Positions 33,270-43,740 are shown, counted from the first letter of the stretch. The stretch is 64,000 nucleotides of DNA from Sophora flavescens (GCA_030762895.1 CM061063.1:105732210-105796209); one strand, 5' to 3'. Made by a program: numbers and translations. The notes: generated from the letters alone by a model not told the origin.

Positions 33270-36200
33270 CTATAGCAATATCCCTTCGTGATGATCATCA
33301 CGAGTGGCATGTACATCGTCCACCTGTGTCTCCTCGATTATAGTAGGCATGTTTGTTGAAAAAGAAGGAGTCTTAGGAATATCAAGATTTGAATCTTCAT
33401 TTTCATCACTACCATTATACATGCTTTTTCCTTGGAGAACCACGGACAACCTTTTGTTAGAAGGATCAGTGATGTAGAACACTTGTTTTGCTCGGGAAGC
33501 CATTATGAAAGGCTCATTTATATGACCTAACTTGTTGAGGTCTACCAATGTGAACCCCAATTCGTCGGTTTGTACACCACCGTTACTATCAACCCACTTA
33601 CATTTAAATACCGGCACCGTAAGCTTAGTGTAATCGAGCACCCAAATATCTTCAATATATCCAAAGTAAGGTCTCGGTCTTTAGAACGGGTTTTGTGTCC
33701 TTTGCACTAGAGAAGTGCATTGCTTCGCCACGATCATAACCCCACTATTTTGCATGGTACTCTTGTTATCTTGTTCCTTTGTATAAAAGGAAAAGTTATT
33801 TATGTCGTATCCGCTCCAACATATGACGTTGAAGTTAGGCCCACGTGCTAGCCATTTTACGTCATCAGAAGCAGTACTACCATCCTTAAGCATTTCTTCC
33901 TTGAACCATGGTGAGAAAGTCTTGTTATGCTTGTTCAACAACCACCTTTCGCTCATTCGAGGGTTTTCTTGATTGACTTTTCTTTTATGTTCAAATAAGA
34001 AAGGCTGAACACATTCGATGTTGTTCAATACATACAAATGTGCTTGAAGAACTTCCTCCCGATCCTTCCTATTAATTCTTAAGCCACGTGTACCCTTACC
34101 TTGACATCTGATCTCATCATGCCGAGGCTTAGGAACCCCTATAGGATCCGTGTTATGAAGGTAGTCCGAACAAAACTCAATAGCTTCTTCTGCAACATAC
34201 CTTTGAACAATAGATGCTTCCGGACGATGAGGATTCTTCACGTACCCTTTCAAGATCTTCATGTAGAGCTCAACTGGGTACATCCATCTTAGAAAAACCG
34301 GCCCACATAATCTAATCTCCCTCACCAAGTGAACAATTAAGTGAACCATTATGTCGAAAAAGGAAGGAGGAAAATACATCTCCAATTGGCACAAGATTGT
34401 AGCAGCCTCAACTTCCAAGTCATCCAACATACAGGGGTCAACGACTTTGCTACATATAGAATTGAAGAATGAGCACAACCGAGTAATGGCATGTCTCACA
34501 TTTTTTGTAGCAATACCACGAATAGCAACGGGCAGAAGTTGTTGCATCAAGATGTGACAATCATGAGACTTCAAGCCAACCAATTTAAGATCACTAGAGA
34601 CAAGCCTCTTCATATTTGAAGAGTAACCATGTGGAACTTTGATGCCCTGAAGACACCCGCAGAAACTTTGTCTATCTTTTTTTGACAAAGTATGACATGC
34701 TGGTGGCAAATAAGTCCGCTTACCATCCTCAACAACTGGAGATAACTGCTCTCGTATACCCATAGCAACGAGGTCGAGACGAGCATTCACACCATCCTTT
34801 GTCTTGCCCTGAATGTTGAGAAGCGTCCCGATCACACTATCACACACATTTTTCTCCACATGCATCACATCAATGCAGTGTCTGACATCAAGCTTGCGCC
34901 AGTATGGAAGATCAAAGAATATCAACCTCTTCTTCCATATGTTTTTCTCAGCAGCTTTACCTTTCTTTTTGGACTTGCCGAATATAACATCGATGTCCTT
35001 TACCCTCTGATAAACCTGCTCTCCAATTAAGGCCGCCGGCGCTTCTTCCGTCTCTTGGCATCCATTAAAAGCTTTTTTCATCTTACGATATGGGTGATCA
35101 CGTCTAAGAAATCTCCGATGCCCAAGGTAAACCGTCTTCTTTCCATGATGCAACTGAGTGTAGCATGTGCCTTCTTCACATATAGGGCATGCTTTATGCC
35201 CGTTGACACTGCATCTTAGGACAAGTTACCATATCTTTGGAAAGTCGTTGATGGTGCAAAATAACATGGCACGAAGCTTGAAAGTCTCATGAGAATACCC
35301 ATCAACTACATCAACACCTTCCACCCACAGCGTTTTCAAGTCTTCAATCAAGGGACCTAGATAAACATCTAAGTCATTTCCCGGTTGCTTTGGGCCCGAA
35401 ATCATCATAGACAACATCATGTATTTGCGCTTCATGCACAACCAAGGGGGCATGTTGTAAATTACCAACAGAACGGGCCATGAACTATGAATACTACTCA
35501 TGTTACCATAAGGATTCATTCCATCCGTAGCAAGCCCAAGCCTTAGGTTTCTTGGCTCATCAGCGAAATCCGGAAACATAGTATCGATATTCTTCCATTG
35601 AATAGAATCAGCAGAATGACGAACCTTTCCATCACGTTTCCTCTCATCATTATGCCATCTAAGATTCTTCGCATCTTTCGCATTGGCAAACAATCGCTTG
35701 AACCTTGGAATTATTGGAAGATACCACAACACCTTCGCAGGAGGACCCCTTTTTTCTCACGTCATCAAGATCATCATCATCATTACCACCCTTCACTTTG
35801 TATCGTGATAACCCACATTTGGGGCAATCGTGATTGTCTTCATGAACACCGGTGTACAATATGCAATCATTGGGGCATGCGTGTATCTTCTTATACTCCA
35901 TACCCATAGGACACAATACCTTCTTGGCCTCATAGTTACGGTCAGGCAACGTGTTGTCCTTCGGAAGCAAGTCTTTCAACACTTCAAGCAATTCCGTGAA
36001 GCTTTTATCGGTCCAACCTTTTATCGCCTTCACACAAACCAATTTTAGCACCGCCGACAACCCTGTATGAGTAGTACACCCTGGATATAAAGGCTTATCC
36101 GCATCACCGCACAAACTATCATACACATGAGCTCGATGAAAAGATTCATGTCCAATATCACGGATCATGTCCTCTACTCGATCATCCTCCATATCTACGT

Positions 36201-36474
36201 CAACGTCCTCACTTTGGGAGACACTCGCCGTACTACTCAACAACACATCACCATGCCATATCCATCTTGTATAACTCAAGCAAATCCCTTCACAAATCAA
36301 ATGAGTACGTATATCCTTCACCGTACATTTCCTCGTATTCAAACACTTGACACAAGGACAACAGAACATTCCATTACTATTAGGAACATTCCTTTGAGCA
36401 AATTCTATAAATTCTCCCACCCCCTTCAAATACTCAGCACTAGTACGCTTACAAACCATCCAACTACGATCCAT
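33270..36474 (-). pseudogene. TNP2-type CACTA transposase of element E
   Basis: Minus strand, likely ATG at 36474 (MDRSWMVCKRTSAEYLKG). Domains as in element C: CPCVKC and HLICEGICLSY (Transpos_assoc), CPMGMEYKKIHACPNDC, then the TNP2 core with LATDGMNPYGN, CPICEEGTC and CIDVMHVEKNVCD, DUF4218 (PPSFFDIMVHLIVHL) and DUF4216 ending near 33270. Frame changes near 35745 (after DVRKKG), 35230 (after NDFP) and 33690 (after GVMIVA) disrupt it. The TGG for Trp mutated to stop in C is intact here. Close similarity to C's protein shows a shared ancestor. An ORF reading through from 36564 is not the true start. Confidence 0.9.
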
Positions 36475-36565
36475 AACTAGATAGGTCCTGTAGACATACA
36501 AAACATATATCCAATATAAGGACAATACGGGAGATTGAAAACTATAGTTTTTGAAGATTGCCAAG

Positions 36566-36700
36566 CACTGGTCACGGCCTGGCAGTGATGTCCATCACGG
36601 CCATAACGTGCCAACTGAACCAGGCCATGCCATCACAGGCAGAACTGATCACGGCCTAGCCGTGATGAACATCACGGCCGTGACAGATCAACCAGCAGAG
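36566..36700. repeat. Palindromic TCACGGCCGTGA repeats upstream of the E transposase
   Basis: Two to three units: GTCACGGCCTGGCAGTGATG with CATCACGGCCATAACGTG near 36569, and ATCACGGCCTAGCCGTGATG with CATCACGGCCGTGACAG near 36646. This is the same block as at 22455-22785 in element C, in the same place relative to the TNP2 start. Confidence 0.75.
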
Positions 36701-37216
36701 CAACATGCACTCAAAACCAAAAATAGAGATGTACATTCCAAACAACTCAAACTCACGGTTTCAAGTTTCAACTACTGAGACTACAGTTTCAACATACACT
36801 CAAAACCAAAAATACAAAAATGTGCCCTAAATACTCACCAGAAATAGGTGCTCGCGTGGTGGTTGGGAGGAATCGCTCGAGTGGTGGCCAACGTTCGATG
36901 TGGTTACTGAGAGCAGAGGGACAAGGAGAGTTAGTGCGTGGGAAGGGGAAAGAGAGATGTCAAGTTATTGCAAAGAATGAATGGAAAGACAGAGTTAGAG
37001 TTAATAGTGTACCTCACGGTGGCGGCGAAGAAGCCCTCGCGGTGGTTGCGGTGGAGATGAGCTCGCGATTAGGGTTGTCTTTGGGTGAGAGCGAGAGTGA
37101 GGGTTGAGAGTGATCTAGGGTTGAGCGTGATGAAAATAGAAAAGAGACGTACGTACAGAGCGAAGTTCAGAAGGCGCGCGGGTGTAAACGTTATAATAAA
37201 AAAGCAAAAAATAAAA
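36701..37216 (-). other. Probable 5' leader exon and promoter region of the E transposase
   Basis: On the minus strand 37110-37013 is CT- and CG-rich like a 5' UTR and ends in a good splice donor (CCGTGAG then GTACAC, about 37012). The plus-strand ORF at 36820-37107 runs antisense to this and is not taken as a gene. Confidence 0.4.
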
Positions 37217-38138
37217 CAACATTTAACGTCAGTTTTATTAAACAACTGACGTTAAAAGTAATTGTTTAACGTCAGTTGTATTAAACAAATGACGTTAAAT
37301 ATTAATATTTTTTTTTAAAAAAAATACTTTTAACCTCAGTTGTTGAATTCAACTGACGTTAAAAGTGTTGTGTAAAAATCATTCTCTATATAAAGTACCA
37401 TTATCCTGTATTAGCCTGTAATACTGCCCCTTCTTTTCCTCTATATTTCTATTCCTTCACAAAATGGCTCTGAGACCTGTGTTAAGAGTGACAACAGGGC
37501 ATATAGGGACATAGGATTATTTACGTCAGCTATTTATTTAACTGAAGTAAAAATCACACTTTTAACGTCAATTGTATAAACAACTGACATTAAAAATAAA
37601 TATTTTTTATTTTAAAAACACTTTTAACGTCAGTTTTATTCAACAACTAACGTTAAAAGTGTATAAGTTTCTGCAAAATTAAAGAATTCATTCCTTTGAC
37701 TACTCTGATACTAAATTACCCATTACTGCTGTGCTACTTACCCATGCACATTGTAACCTATAATCCTCTTTATGAGCACTAAGTTTATACCTAGCTAGAC
37801 TTAAAGGTCTATTTCTTCCTATTCCTTCGGACATTTTCTTTTCTGCACGTTTATAATATATGATTGCCAACTCCCAATGCGCCTTGGAACTAATGCTCTT
37901 AATGATCAATTTAATTTTTTAGCAACTTACGACGCCTAGTAACTTCATCCCCTACTCCTATAAATAGCTTCCTTCCTTCCTTTATTTTTTCTGCTTCACA
38001 ATATGACTCTGCCATGGAGATTAACTTCATCACTCTTTCTTCCTATACCTAGACTTAAAGTTCTCTGTCTTAATGGTCAAACAACTTCTGAGTTTGAGTA
38101 AATCACATTACATGGGTGATAAGGGTGTGTAAATCGCA
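37217..38138. other. Interior of CACTA E: subterminal repeat blocks alternating with two promoter-like segments
   Basis: AACGTCAGTT arrays lie at 37217-37370 and 37500-37660. Each is followed by a similar promoter-like stretch: TATATAAAG at 37385 with TTCTATTCCTTCACAAAATGGCTCTGAGA, and TATAAATAG at 37961 with TTCTGCTTCACAATATGACTCTGCCA. The coding parts after the two ATGs (37464 and 38003) are short and unrecognised. Possibly tandem copies of a captured gene 5' end, or of the element's own promoter. Confidence 0.4.
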
Positions 38139-38471
38139 TTATGTGAATTGCACACACCATCATCCTTCTGGAGAATCAGCAGCTACAGTTCCAAAACCTC
38201 AGCTTTGGAACCAAGTGGCTGTTTCAAGAATATTGCTGAAACAGATCGAGTGCACCCTTCACTCTGCTTTGGCTCCAAATTGACTGTGGATTCGGATGGA
38301 GCATCAAGGACTTCAAGTAAGGGAGGAGATGCATTCAATATCGGAGTTTCTGAGGACAGGACTGAGAAGAAAATGATGTTGAAGCAGAAACTTTTTTATA
38401 TTTTAGTGCTATCTTGCGGAATTTTTTTATCTTTTAATCATGTAATTGTAACTTATGAATCGCTTCAATGA
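38139..38471 (+). other. Unrecognised exon-like ORF in CACTA E
   Basis: An open frame of 107 codons (MHTPSSFWRISSYSSKTSAL...) between two repeat arrays. Its base composition is less AT-rich than its neighbours, and an overlapping frame (SGESAATVPKPQLWNQVA) also looks protein-like. I do not recognise either. It may be a captured gene piece in one of the two frames. Confidence 0.3.
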
Positions 38472-38689
38472 GATACGATTTGATTATACATATATAACTT
38501 GTTTTATGTTAAGTGTTTATTTATTTTAATTTGCACAAGAATTTGTTTACTAATTCAAGCTAATTAATTAAGATTAAAAATAAACTTTTTTAAAAAAAAG
38601 ATTAGAAATAAACTGCACTATATATGGAGTGATGATCCGCGTTAAGAGTGACAACAGGGAGATGATGACAACGAAAGAAAGATAGGAAT

Positions 38690-38999
38690 GAGTTGATTAT
38701 TTACGTCAGTTATTTATTTAACTGAAGTAAAAAATCACACTTCTAACGTCAGTTTTATAAACAACTGACGTTAAAAGTGTTAATAACGTCAGTTCATTAA
38801 ACAACTGACGCAAATAATGATTTAATATTTACAAAACTGCCACCACCTCACTTTTAACGTCAGTGCTTAAAACAACTGACGTTAACAGTGAATTAATGAA
38901 GTCTGATATTTACAAAACTTCCACCGCCCCTTTTTTAACGTCTAGTTTTTGGTTAACTGACGTAAACCTTTACCGTCTAATGTATATTTTCCACTAGTG
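38690..38999. repeat. Right subterminal repeats of CACTA E
   Basis: Pairs of AACGTCAGTT and AACTGACGTT near 38740-38900, then degenerate copies to the end at 38999. Confidence 0.8.
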
Positions 39000-39002
39000 T
39001 TC

Positions 39003-39728
39003 CTTGAGAAAGTGCTATCTATTCTTTTACCTAAGATAGCACTTCCTTGAAAAAGTGCCATCTATTCCTCTTTACTAAAATAAAAGTACTCTTCCCCTCT
39101 TCCATGAGTCCATAACTTCGTTTCTCGTCTCTTTTCTTTTGAGTCCAACCAAACCCTTACTCGTTTCATTTCTCCTTCAGAAACACACACTTTCCTCAAC
39201 ATTCACAGAACACAGCACGTTGTAGCCTACCCAGCCACCGCGAAGCTCCTCCACTGCCTAGCCACCGCGCCTGGACTACCGCGAAGCTCCTTCGCTGCCT
39301 ACCCTGCCACCGCACCTGGACAACCACGAAGCTCTTCCGCCCAGACCGGCGCGTCCCTCAACCTCAGATTGCCGTTGTCTCTACTTCCAGACATCACTCT
39401 GACCAGGTGCCGCGCAACAGCATGAAATCGCCCTTGACATCACCAACCCACAACGCACCACTATTCACCCTTGACAGCACGGGTTCGCCGCCATCGTCTG
39501 GTAAAAAACGAGGGTTCGCCACCACCATTGCCGTTCTTTATTTATGACCATTGTGAGTCATTTCTTTCTTCTATATATTGAATTTGTTCCTTTGATTCTT
39601 CATATTTGACCATTGCTCTCATTTTGCTTCAGATCTGCTTTTTGTCAAAGAGAAACGCATTCTCCTTCAACATGATCCTTCAAAAATGTTGTTAGGTTTT
39701 TTAGGTTTCTGGTGCTGCTATAATTTAG
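39003..39728 (+). other. CACTA A subterminal repeat end and GC-rich leader with a 45-bp tandem repeat
   Basis: 39003-39080 finishes A's left motif array. 39100-39540 looks like a 5' UTR or first exon. It contains about three tandem copies (39225-39340) of a unit with GCCACCGCGCCTGGACTACC and GCGAAGCTCC. CTCATTTTGCTTCAG near 39632 is a good splice acceptor. No protein recognised. Confidence 0.45.
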
Positions 39729-40193
39729 GACTCTTCTGTTTCTCTGTGGGTCCAAGAGTTCTTAAAACATGAGATACCTTGTGTTGTAGCTGACTACTTG
39801 GTCGAGTATGTCTGCAAACCTGGGTTCTCCCTTGAGAGACATGTATTATATGGCACTCATTCTTGGGCAGAGAGGTCATATGATTAACTTCAAAGCAGGG
39901 CAGAAGAGATTATTGAGGAGCTCATTCCTCCTAGGGATTGTGATGATGATGTTGATGATACAATTTGCCAAGTATGTGGATCCCGTGATAGAGGAGATGT
40001 AATACTGATTTGTGGCAATGAAAGTGGTTCTGTTGGTTGTGGTGTTGGTACTCATATCGATTACTGCGATCCCCCACTCACAGAGGTTCCTGAAGAAGAT
40101 TGGTTTTGCCCAAAATGTAGTAGCACCCCGAATTGCTCAAACTCTTCCAGGAAAAGGAAAAAGTGTGCCTCGGCTTCATCAAAGAGGAAGTGA
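39729..40193 (+). pseudogene. Captured fragment of a PHD-finger protein in CACTA A
   Basis: One frame runs from about 39729 to TGA 40193 with a single TAA at 39880-39882. After it comes AEEIIEELIPPRDCDDDVDD, then a PHD-type zinc cluster. ICQVCGSRDRGDVILICGN gives Cys-x2-Cys and Cys; CGVGTHIDYC gives the His-Cys pair; EEDWFCPKC ends it. A Lys/Arg-rich tail follows (SSRKRKKCASASSKRK). PHD fingers read histone H3 tails. The segment before the stop (VVADYLVEYVCKPGFSLERH) resembles the end of a BRCT domain, so the donor may be a BRCT-PHD protein; that part is less sure. Its position between CACTA ends, with no complete gene around it, marks it as transduplicated. Confidence 0.7.
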
Positions 40194-40550
40194 TATACAT
40201 ACCCCTCTTATTTTGAATCATTGGCCACTGGGCATTATGGATTTGACTCTTAACTGTTCCTAGATAGTTGCCATATAATAATGTGCAATCCTTCGTGATT
40301 AACAAACTCATTTTGAAGACATGCTTGGGTTTTATTTTATATGGACTCAACCGTAAATGGTGAATGAGTTATTTAAATTGTCTGAAGTACTGCATTTATG
40401 ACAACACCATGCTTGACATTTGGATATATTTTGTGTTAAAAAATATTCTTCTTTTTGTCATGGTTGAGTCCATGAAGTGTTAAGTACTTAATCAAAATTT
40501 AGCATATATAAATTTGTATTTTTGTTATTTGTTCATTTGTGGAAATCCAG

Positions 40551-40671
40551 CATCAATTATTTTTTGAACTTGGATTTGTGTCCTGTACAAGTAGCAAAGA
40601 GGAAGTATTTTTTGATTCTAATCCTTGGTTAGACTCAGATTGTGAAGATGATTGCTATAGTGCTAATGGTG
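40551..40671 (+). pseudogene. Captured exon of an At3g27210-like protein in CACTA A
   Basis: Following an acceptor (AAATCCAG) the frame reads CTSSKEEVFFDSNPWLDSDC then EDDCYSANG before a donor (TGGTAAGG). The string FFDS-x-x-WLDSDCEDD followed by S-x-NG is the signature of a plant family of unknown function annotated as At3g27210-like; that assignment is from memory. Only this exon is present. The normal DF after DCED appears here as DC, a likely decay change. The longer ORF from 40539 to 40748 runs through the donor and is not the real structure. Confidence 0.5.
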
Positions 40672-41164
40672 GTAAGGATGCCTTGCAATCCTTGAGTATC
40701 TTGATTTGTTTACTTGGTCATTATGCATTATCATATTTATGTTCTTAAGAATGAGTAGGAGGTGAAACTTTGCATAGTCAATAATCTGTAGAGGGAAGAA
40801 TTAGAAGGATACACAAAATTGTCATGGATGAAGGGTTCATGTTTATAATATGACAGTTAACATGTCATGGACTCTTAACCAGCACTCTTTTTAATGCAAG
40901 TTTATGAAGGATACAGAACTCTTGTCAGAAGCTATGAATATTTTAAGTGATTTGATGGTAACTTTTTATTTATATAGATTTTCTGGTGGAGTTTTTTTTT
41001 AATTTCTGATGAAGGACTTCATATACATTATAACTTAACCAGCACTCTTCCTTGTCTTTCCTTTATAATTGATTTGATGGTAACTTTTTATGTATATGGA
41101 CTTTCTGGTGGAGTGTTTTTTAAGAAAGGAATTCATTATATGTATAAGGCATTACCTTTCTGAA
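40672..41164 (+). other. AT-rich intron-like spacer in CACTA A
   Basis: Nothing coding. Two related stretches (near 40950-41000 and 41070-41120: TTTGATGGTAACTTTTTAT followed by TTTCTGGTGGAGTTTTTTT) are a direct duplication of about 60 bases. Confidence 0.45.
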
Positions 41165-41919
41165 ATTCATTTCCTTTATAAAGGGTTTCTCTCTTTAGCG
41201 TTTGATATGATTTCATTAGAATCTCAAAGGATTGTGATTATGAATATAGTGTTCAATTTGTTAAGAACTGGGATATATTCTACGCCAGAGGATCTGGTTA
41301 AGGTTGTTTATTTTTCTGCCAGTAGGTAAGTCTTTTATTTTAATTATCTTTTTAATGGATAAATCACATTTCTGTTTTCGATGCAAAATAACCTAATTTA
41401 AGCATATAATAGGATTGCACCGGCACATGAAGGGTTGGAATTAGGAATTGGGGATCCTTCCATTATCAAGGCAATCGCGGAGGCGTGTGGAAGGACTGAA
41501 GCACAAATCAAGAAGCTGAATAAGGTGATTCTTTTTGGCTGTTCTTGCATTTCCATGTTTTTGTTTAATTGTTGCCTTTTGTAATAGAAATTGTTTTGAT
41601 GAGTTGGAATTATACTCAAGAATTAGTTCAAGGTGATGAGTGCATATTGTGTTGTTTTCGCTCTTGTTCTCGCTTTTCCACATTTTTTGAACCAATGGCT
41701 TTGTCCGTGTTCTGTAACTATTACTTTTTTGTGACGAAAATTGTCTCGAAGAGTTGAAATTTTGCACAAAAGAATTGTTCTTCATTGTTTATTATTTGGC
41801 AAAAAAAAGGTGATTTGGGTGAAGTTGCTCAAGCAAGCCATTCATCTCAGTCTCGGATGCGGCACCCTGATGCTTTGACTATTAGGAAGGTTTTCAAAAC
41901 CTTCCGCCTTATTACCAAG
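41165..41919 (+). pseudogene. LIG1: Captured DNA ligase 1 (LIG1) exons in CACTA A
   Basis: Three consecutive exons matching the N-terminal DNA_ligase_A_N domain of plant ATP-dependent DNA ligase 1. Exon one, about 41165-41325: SLAFDMISLESQRIVIMNIV then YSTPEDLVKVVYFSAS. Exon two, 41413-41524: RIAPAHEGLELGIGDPSI and AEACGRTEAQIKKLNK. Exon three, about 41809-41919: GDLGEVAQASHSSQSRMRHP and IRKVFKTFRLITK. Introns 41326-41412 and 41525 to about 41808 keep GT/AG ends, so genomic DNA rather than cDNA was captured. The exon two/three joint is one base out of phase. The catalytic adenylation domain is absent, so there is no ligase activity. Confidence 0.8.
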
Positions 41920-42658
41920 GTACTTTGTTTCTCTTGCAATTAAGTCATTCTTATTACTCCTTCCCACTGCCACTACTCAAGCATGTGGTATGTTGTTTTA
42001 GATTTAGGGATTAATTAGTGTTCAGTATTGTCTACATGTCAATTTAATTTTGGATATGAATTTTCTACTGTAGCAATATTATCTTTTCCCTTCTAAATCT
42101 TATGGAAGTCCTACCTTTCTACTTGGATTCTAAAATTTTATTGATTAGTTTAAGTCCTAAGGGTATTAGGATTCGTTATGGTAAGAGCCTTACTATGTTA
42201 GCAGTGTTATAAGGCTATCCTTCTACTAGTTGTATGACACGTGCTTGATCAAGATTATGAATACAGATAGGAATATTCAGTTACTGTTGAGTATCATATA
42301 TTGCAACATTAGAATCCTGCAAGTAGAATTAGTATTCTAATAACTTTAATATTCTTTATCTCTTCCCTCCTTTTCATCTTTTCCCTATAATTCATTTGAA
42401 TGTACCTGTCCAAAGAAAGTTAAACAAATGGAGAAACAAATTTCGTAAGTTATGCAACATTAATCATAAGTTTTGATGGTAAAGCTTTTTGATGTTCTCC
42501 TTCTTAAACTTAGGTTTTCATAATCATTGTTACTTTTATAGTTCAACCGATAAATAGGTGCAGTGTATACTTGTCAAAGTTACAATTTCAGTTTTAGCTT
42601 ATATAATTTAATTACTCAGATTTGATCATTCTAATTTGATTTAATTTTCATTTTGCAG
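41920..42658 (+). other. Intron-like spacer between the LIG1 piece and the Ulp1-type last exon
   Basis: AT-rich, no ORF. It begins with a donor (AAGGTACTTTG) and ends with a polypyrimidine-type acceptor (TTTTCATTTTGCAG). Functionally it would be the intron of a chimeric transcript. Confidence 0.5.
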
Positions 42659-42762
42659 TATTTTCCTGAATGTAAATGCATCACATATTCCGATGATCAA
42701 CTTACTCAACTTAAAGACGAGTGGTGTCGTTATGTGGTTATGAATTTATCAACAATTAAAAG
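42659..42762 (+). pseudogene. Ulp1-like protease C-terminal exon of CACTA A
   Basis: The exon reads YFPECKCITYSDDQLTQLKD then EWCRYVV and ends at a donor (AAAAGGTACAAC). It matches the last exon at 52374-52469 in CACTA D (YFPDFKCSTYSTAQLSEVKE, EWCRYIVEK), the tail of the CACTA-type Ulp1 protease. It starts in phase 0, the phase in which the LIG1 exon upstream ends. The catalytic His and Cys exons are missing from A. A further exon probably starts at about 42853 (after TTATGCAG). It is the remnant of A's original second gene. Confidence 0.6.
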
Positions 42763-43249
42763 GTACAACATACTCTGATATTATGCCAGTTAGTGTCTCT
42801 CCTATAATATTAGACGTATGTGCAAGTGATCTATATGTGTGTCTTATGCAGGCCGGGAACAAGGATTTTGTGCGACCAGGTAGACGATGCAAGCCACGTG
42901 CACAAATTGTTTAGAATTACTAGTGTGCTGATTAGCTTATATATATTGTTAGTAGTGCGTGGTTATTGTCTAGTGTAGGTTAGTGACCTTTTGGTTTATG
43001 GACTTAAATATTAGAATTGGTTATGTGTAAGCGTTACCATGAATTGTGTTAAAGTATATTAGTTAATTGTTATATATATGCATGATTTTGATGTTTGGTT
43101 TGGTTAATTTATATATACTTACCAATATTACATGTATGCTTTGTATATTATATATGTGTGTACCTAAAATGTAGCATTGCTGTGAATTGCTGAGTGCAGG
43201 TGGGAAATGTAGAAAACAAATGGTATAATAATAATAAAAAAAAAGGAGA
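42763..43249 (+). other. 3' region of CACTA A
   Basis: It contains a possible final exon from 42853 (CCGGGAACAAGG...) and AT-rich 3' UTR-like DNA. No recognised domain. Confidence 0.4.
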
Positions 43250-43541
43250 ATAGGTAGCGCTTCCTTGAAAAAGCGTTGTCTTATTTCATACTTTAGACAG
43301 CGCTTCCTTGAGAAAACGTTGTCTAAAGTATGCAATAGATATCACTTTCTTGAGGAAGAGCTGTCTATTTCTAACTTTAGACAGCGCTTTCTCAAGGAAG
43401 CGCTACCTATTCCCACTTTCAATAGTGCTTTTGTAAGTGCTATCTTTTCTTTTCACTTTCAGTAGCGAGTGAATAGATAGCACTTGTAAGCACTACTAAA
43501 GGCATAAAAAAGCGCTATTAAAGTCATTTTCTGTAGTAGTG
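43250..43541. repeat. Right subterminal repeats of CACTA A
   Basis: Repeated AGCGCTTCCTTGA and TCAAGGAAGCGCT in both orientations (for example 43257-43276, 43300-43322, 43381-43410), ending in the terminal repeat TTTTCTGTAGTAGTG. Confidence 0.85.
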
Positions 43542-43740
43542 ACGACTCGCTCCGTAAGGCTCGCTCCGTTTACAAATGTGACTTCAGGAAATTAGAGTTG
43601 ACGAGTAACCTACCGTTGATGAGAATTCTATCGTTGGTTAGTGGTTATGTCTTCAACTAGGTAAATAATAAATCGGTGTTCTAATTTCATATAATGTCAT
43701 CCACGAGGTTCAATTTTATCTTACATTTAGTATCAGAGCC
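43542..43740 (+). repeat. Probable LTR end with a degenerate tRNA-Met primer-binding site
   Basis: TTACA at 43721-43725 is followed, after two bases, by TAGTATCAGAGCC (43728-43740), one base away from the canonical TGGTATCAGAGCC. That is the arrangement at a copia 5' LTR boundary. CACTA A inserted in or next to this LTR. The rest of the LTR is not identifiable. Confidence 0.4.

Larger units (their letters stand above)
32674..38999 (-). mobile_element. CACTA element E (6.3 kb) inserted in CACTA A
   Basis: The left end CACTAGTGCAATAAGTGC and the right end (reverse complement CACTAGTGGAAAATATAC) are flanked by a perfect TTC duplication (32671-32673, 39000-39002). Subterminal motif AACGTCAGTT/AACTGACGTT. 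The gene order is reversed relative to the window: a broken TNP2 gene on the minus strand. The Transposase_24/Ulp1 gene of its relative C is missing, deleted downstream of TNP2. Several blocks of subterminal repeat lie inside the right third (37217, 37500, 38700), alternating with unrecognised sequence. It shares its terminal repeat and an LTR-derived palindrome block with C. Confidence 0.9.
15323..43541. mobile_element. CACTA element A (outermost of the nest), non-autonomous, with captured gene pieces
   Basis: The left end is CACTACTACAGAAAATG; the right end reads CATTTTCTGTAGTAGTG, its exact reverse complement. Flanks are ATG (15320-15322) and ACG (43542-43544), a 3-base target copy with one mismatch. 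Subterminal inverted motifs of the type AGCGCTTCC/GGAAGCGCT fill both ends. Nested insertions B and E occupy most of the span, leaving A's own sequence at 15323-15491, 32650-32673 and 39003-43541, about 4.7 kb. There is no TNP2 transposase. The right part carries exon-like pieces similar to host genes plus an Ulp1-like last exon, making it a Pack-CACTA-type element that depended on another element for movement. Confidence 0.85.

Noticed and set aside
36820..37107. Plus-strand Gly/Arg-rich ORF in CACTA E
   Set aside because: Antisense to the probable 5' UTR exon of the E transposase; no domain.
41165..41919. A host DNA ligase 1 gene
   Set aside because: Only three N-terminal exons are present, one joint is out of phase, the catalytic domain is absent and the piece lies between CACTA ends.
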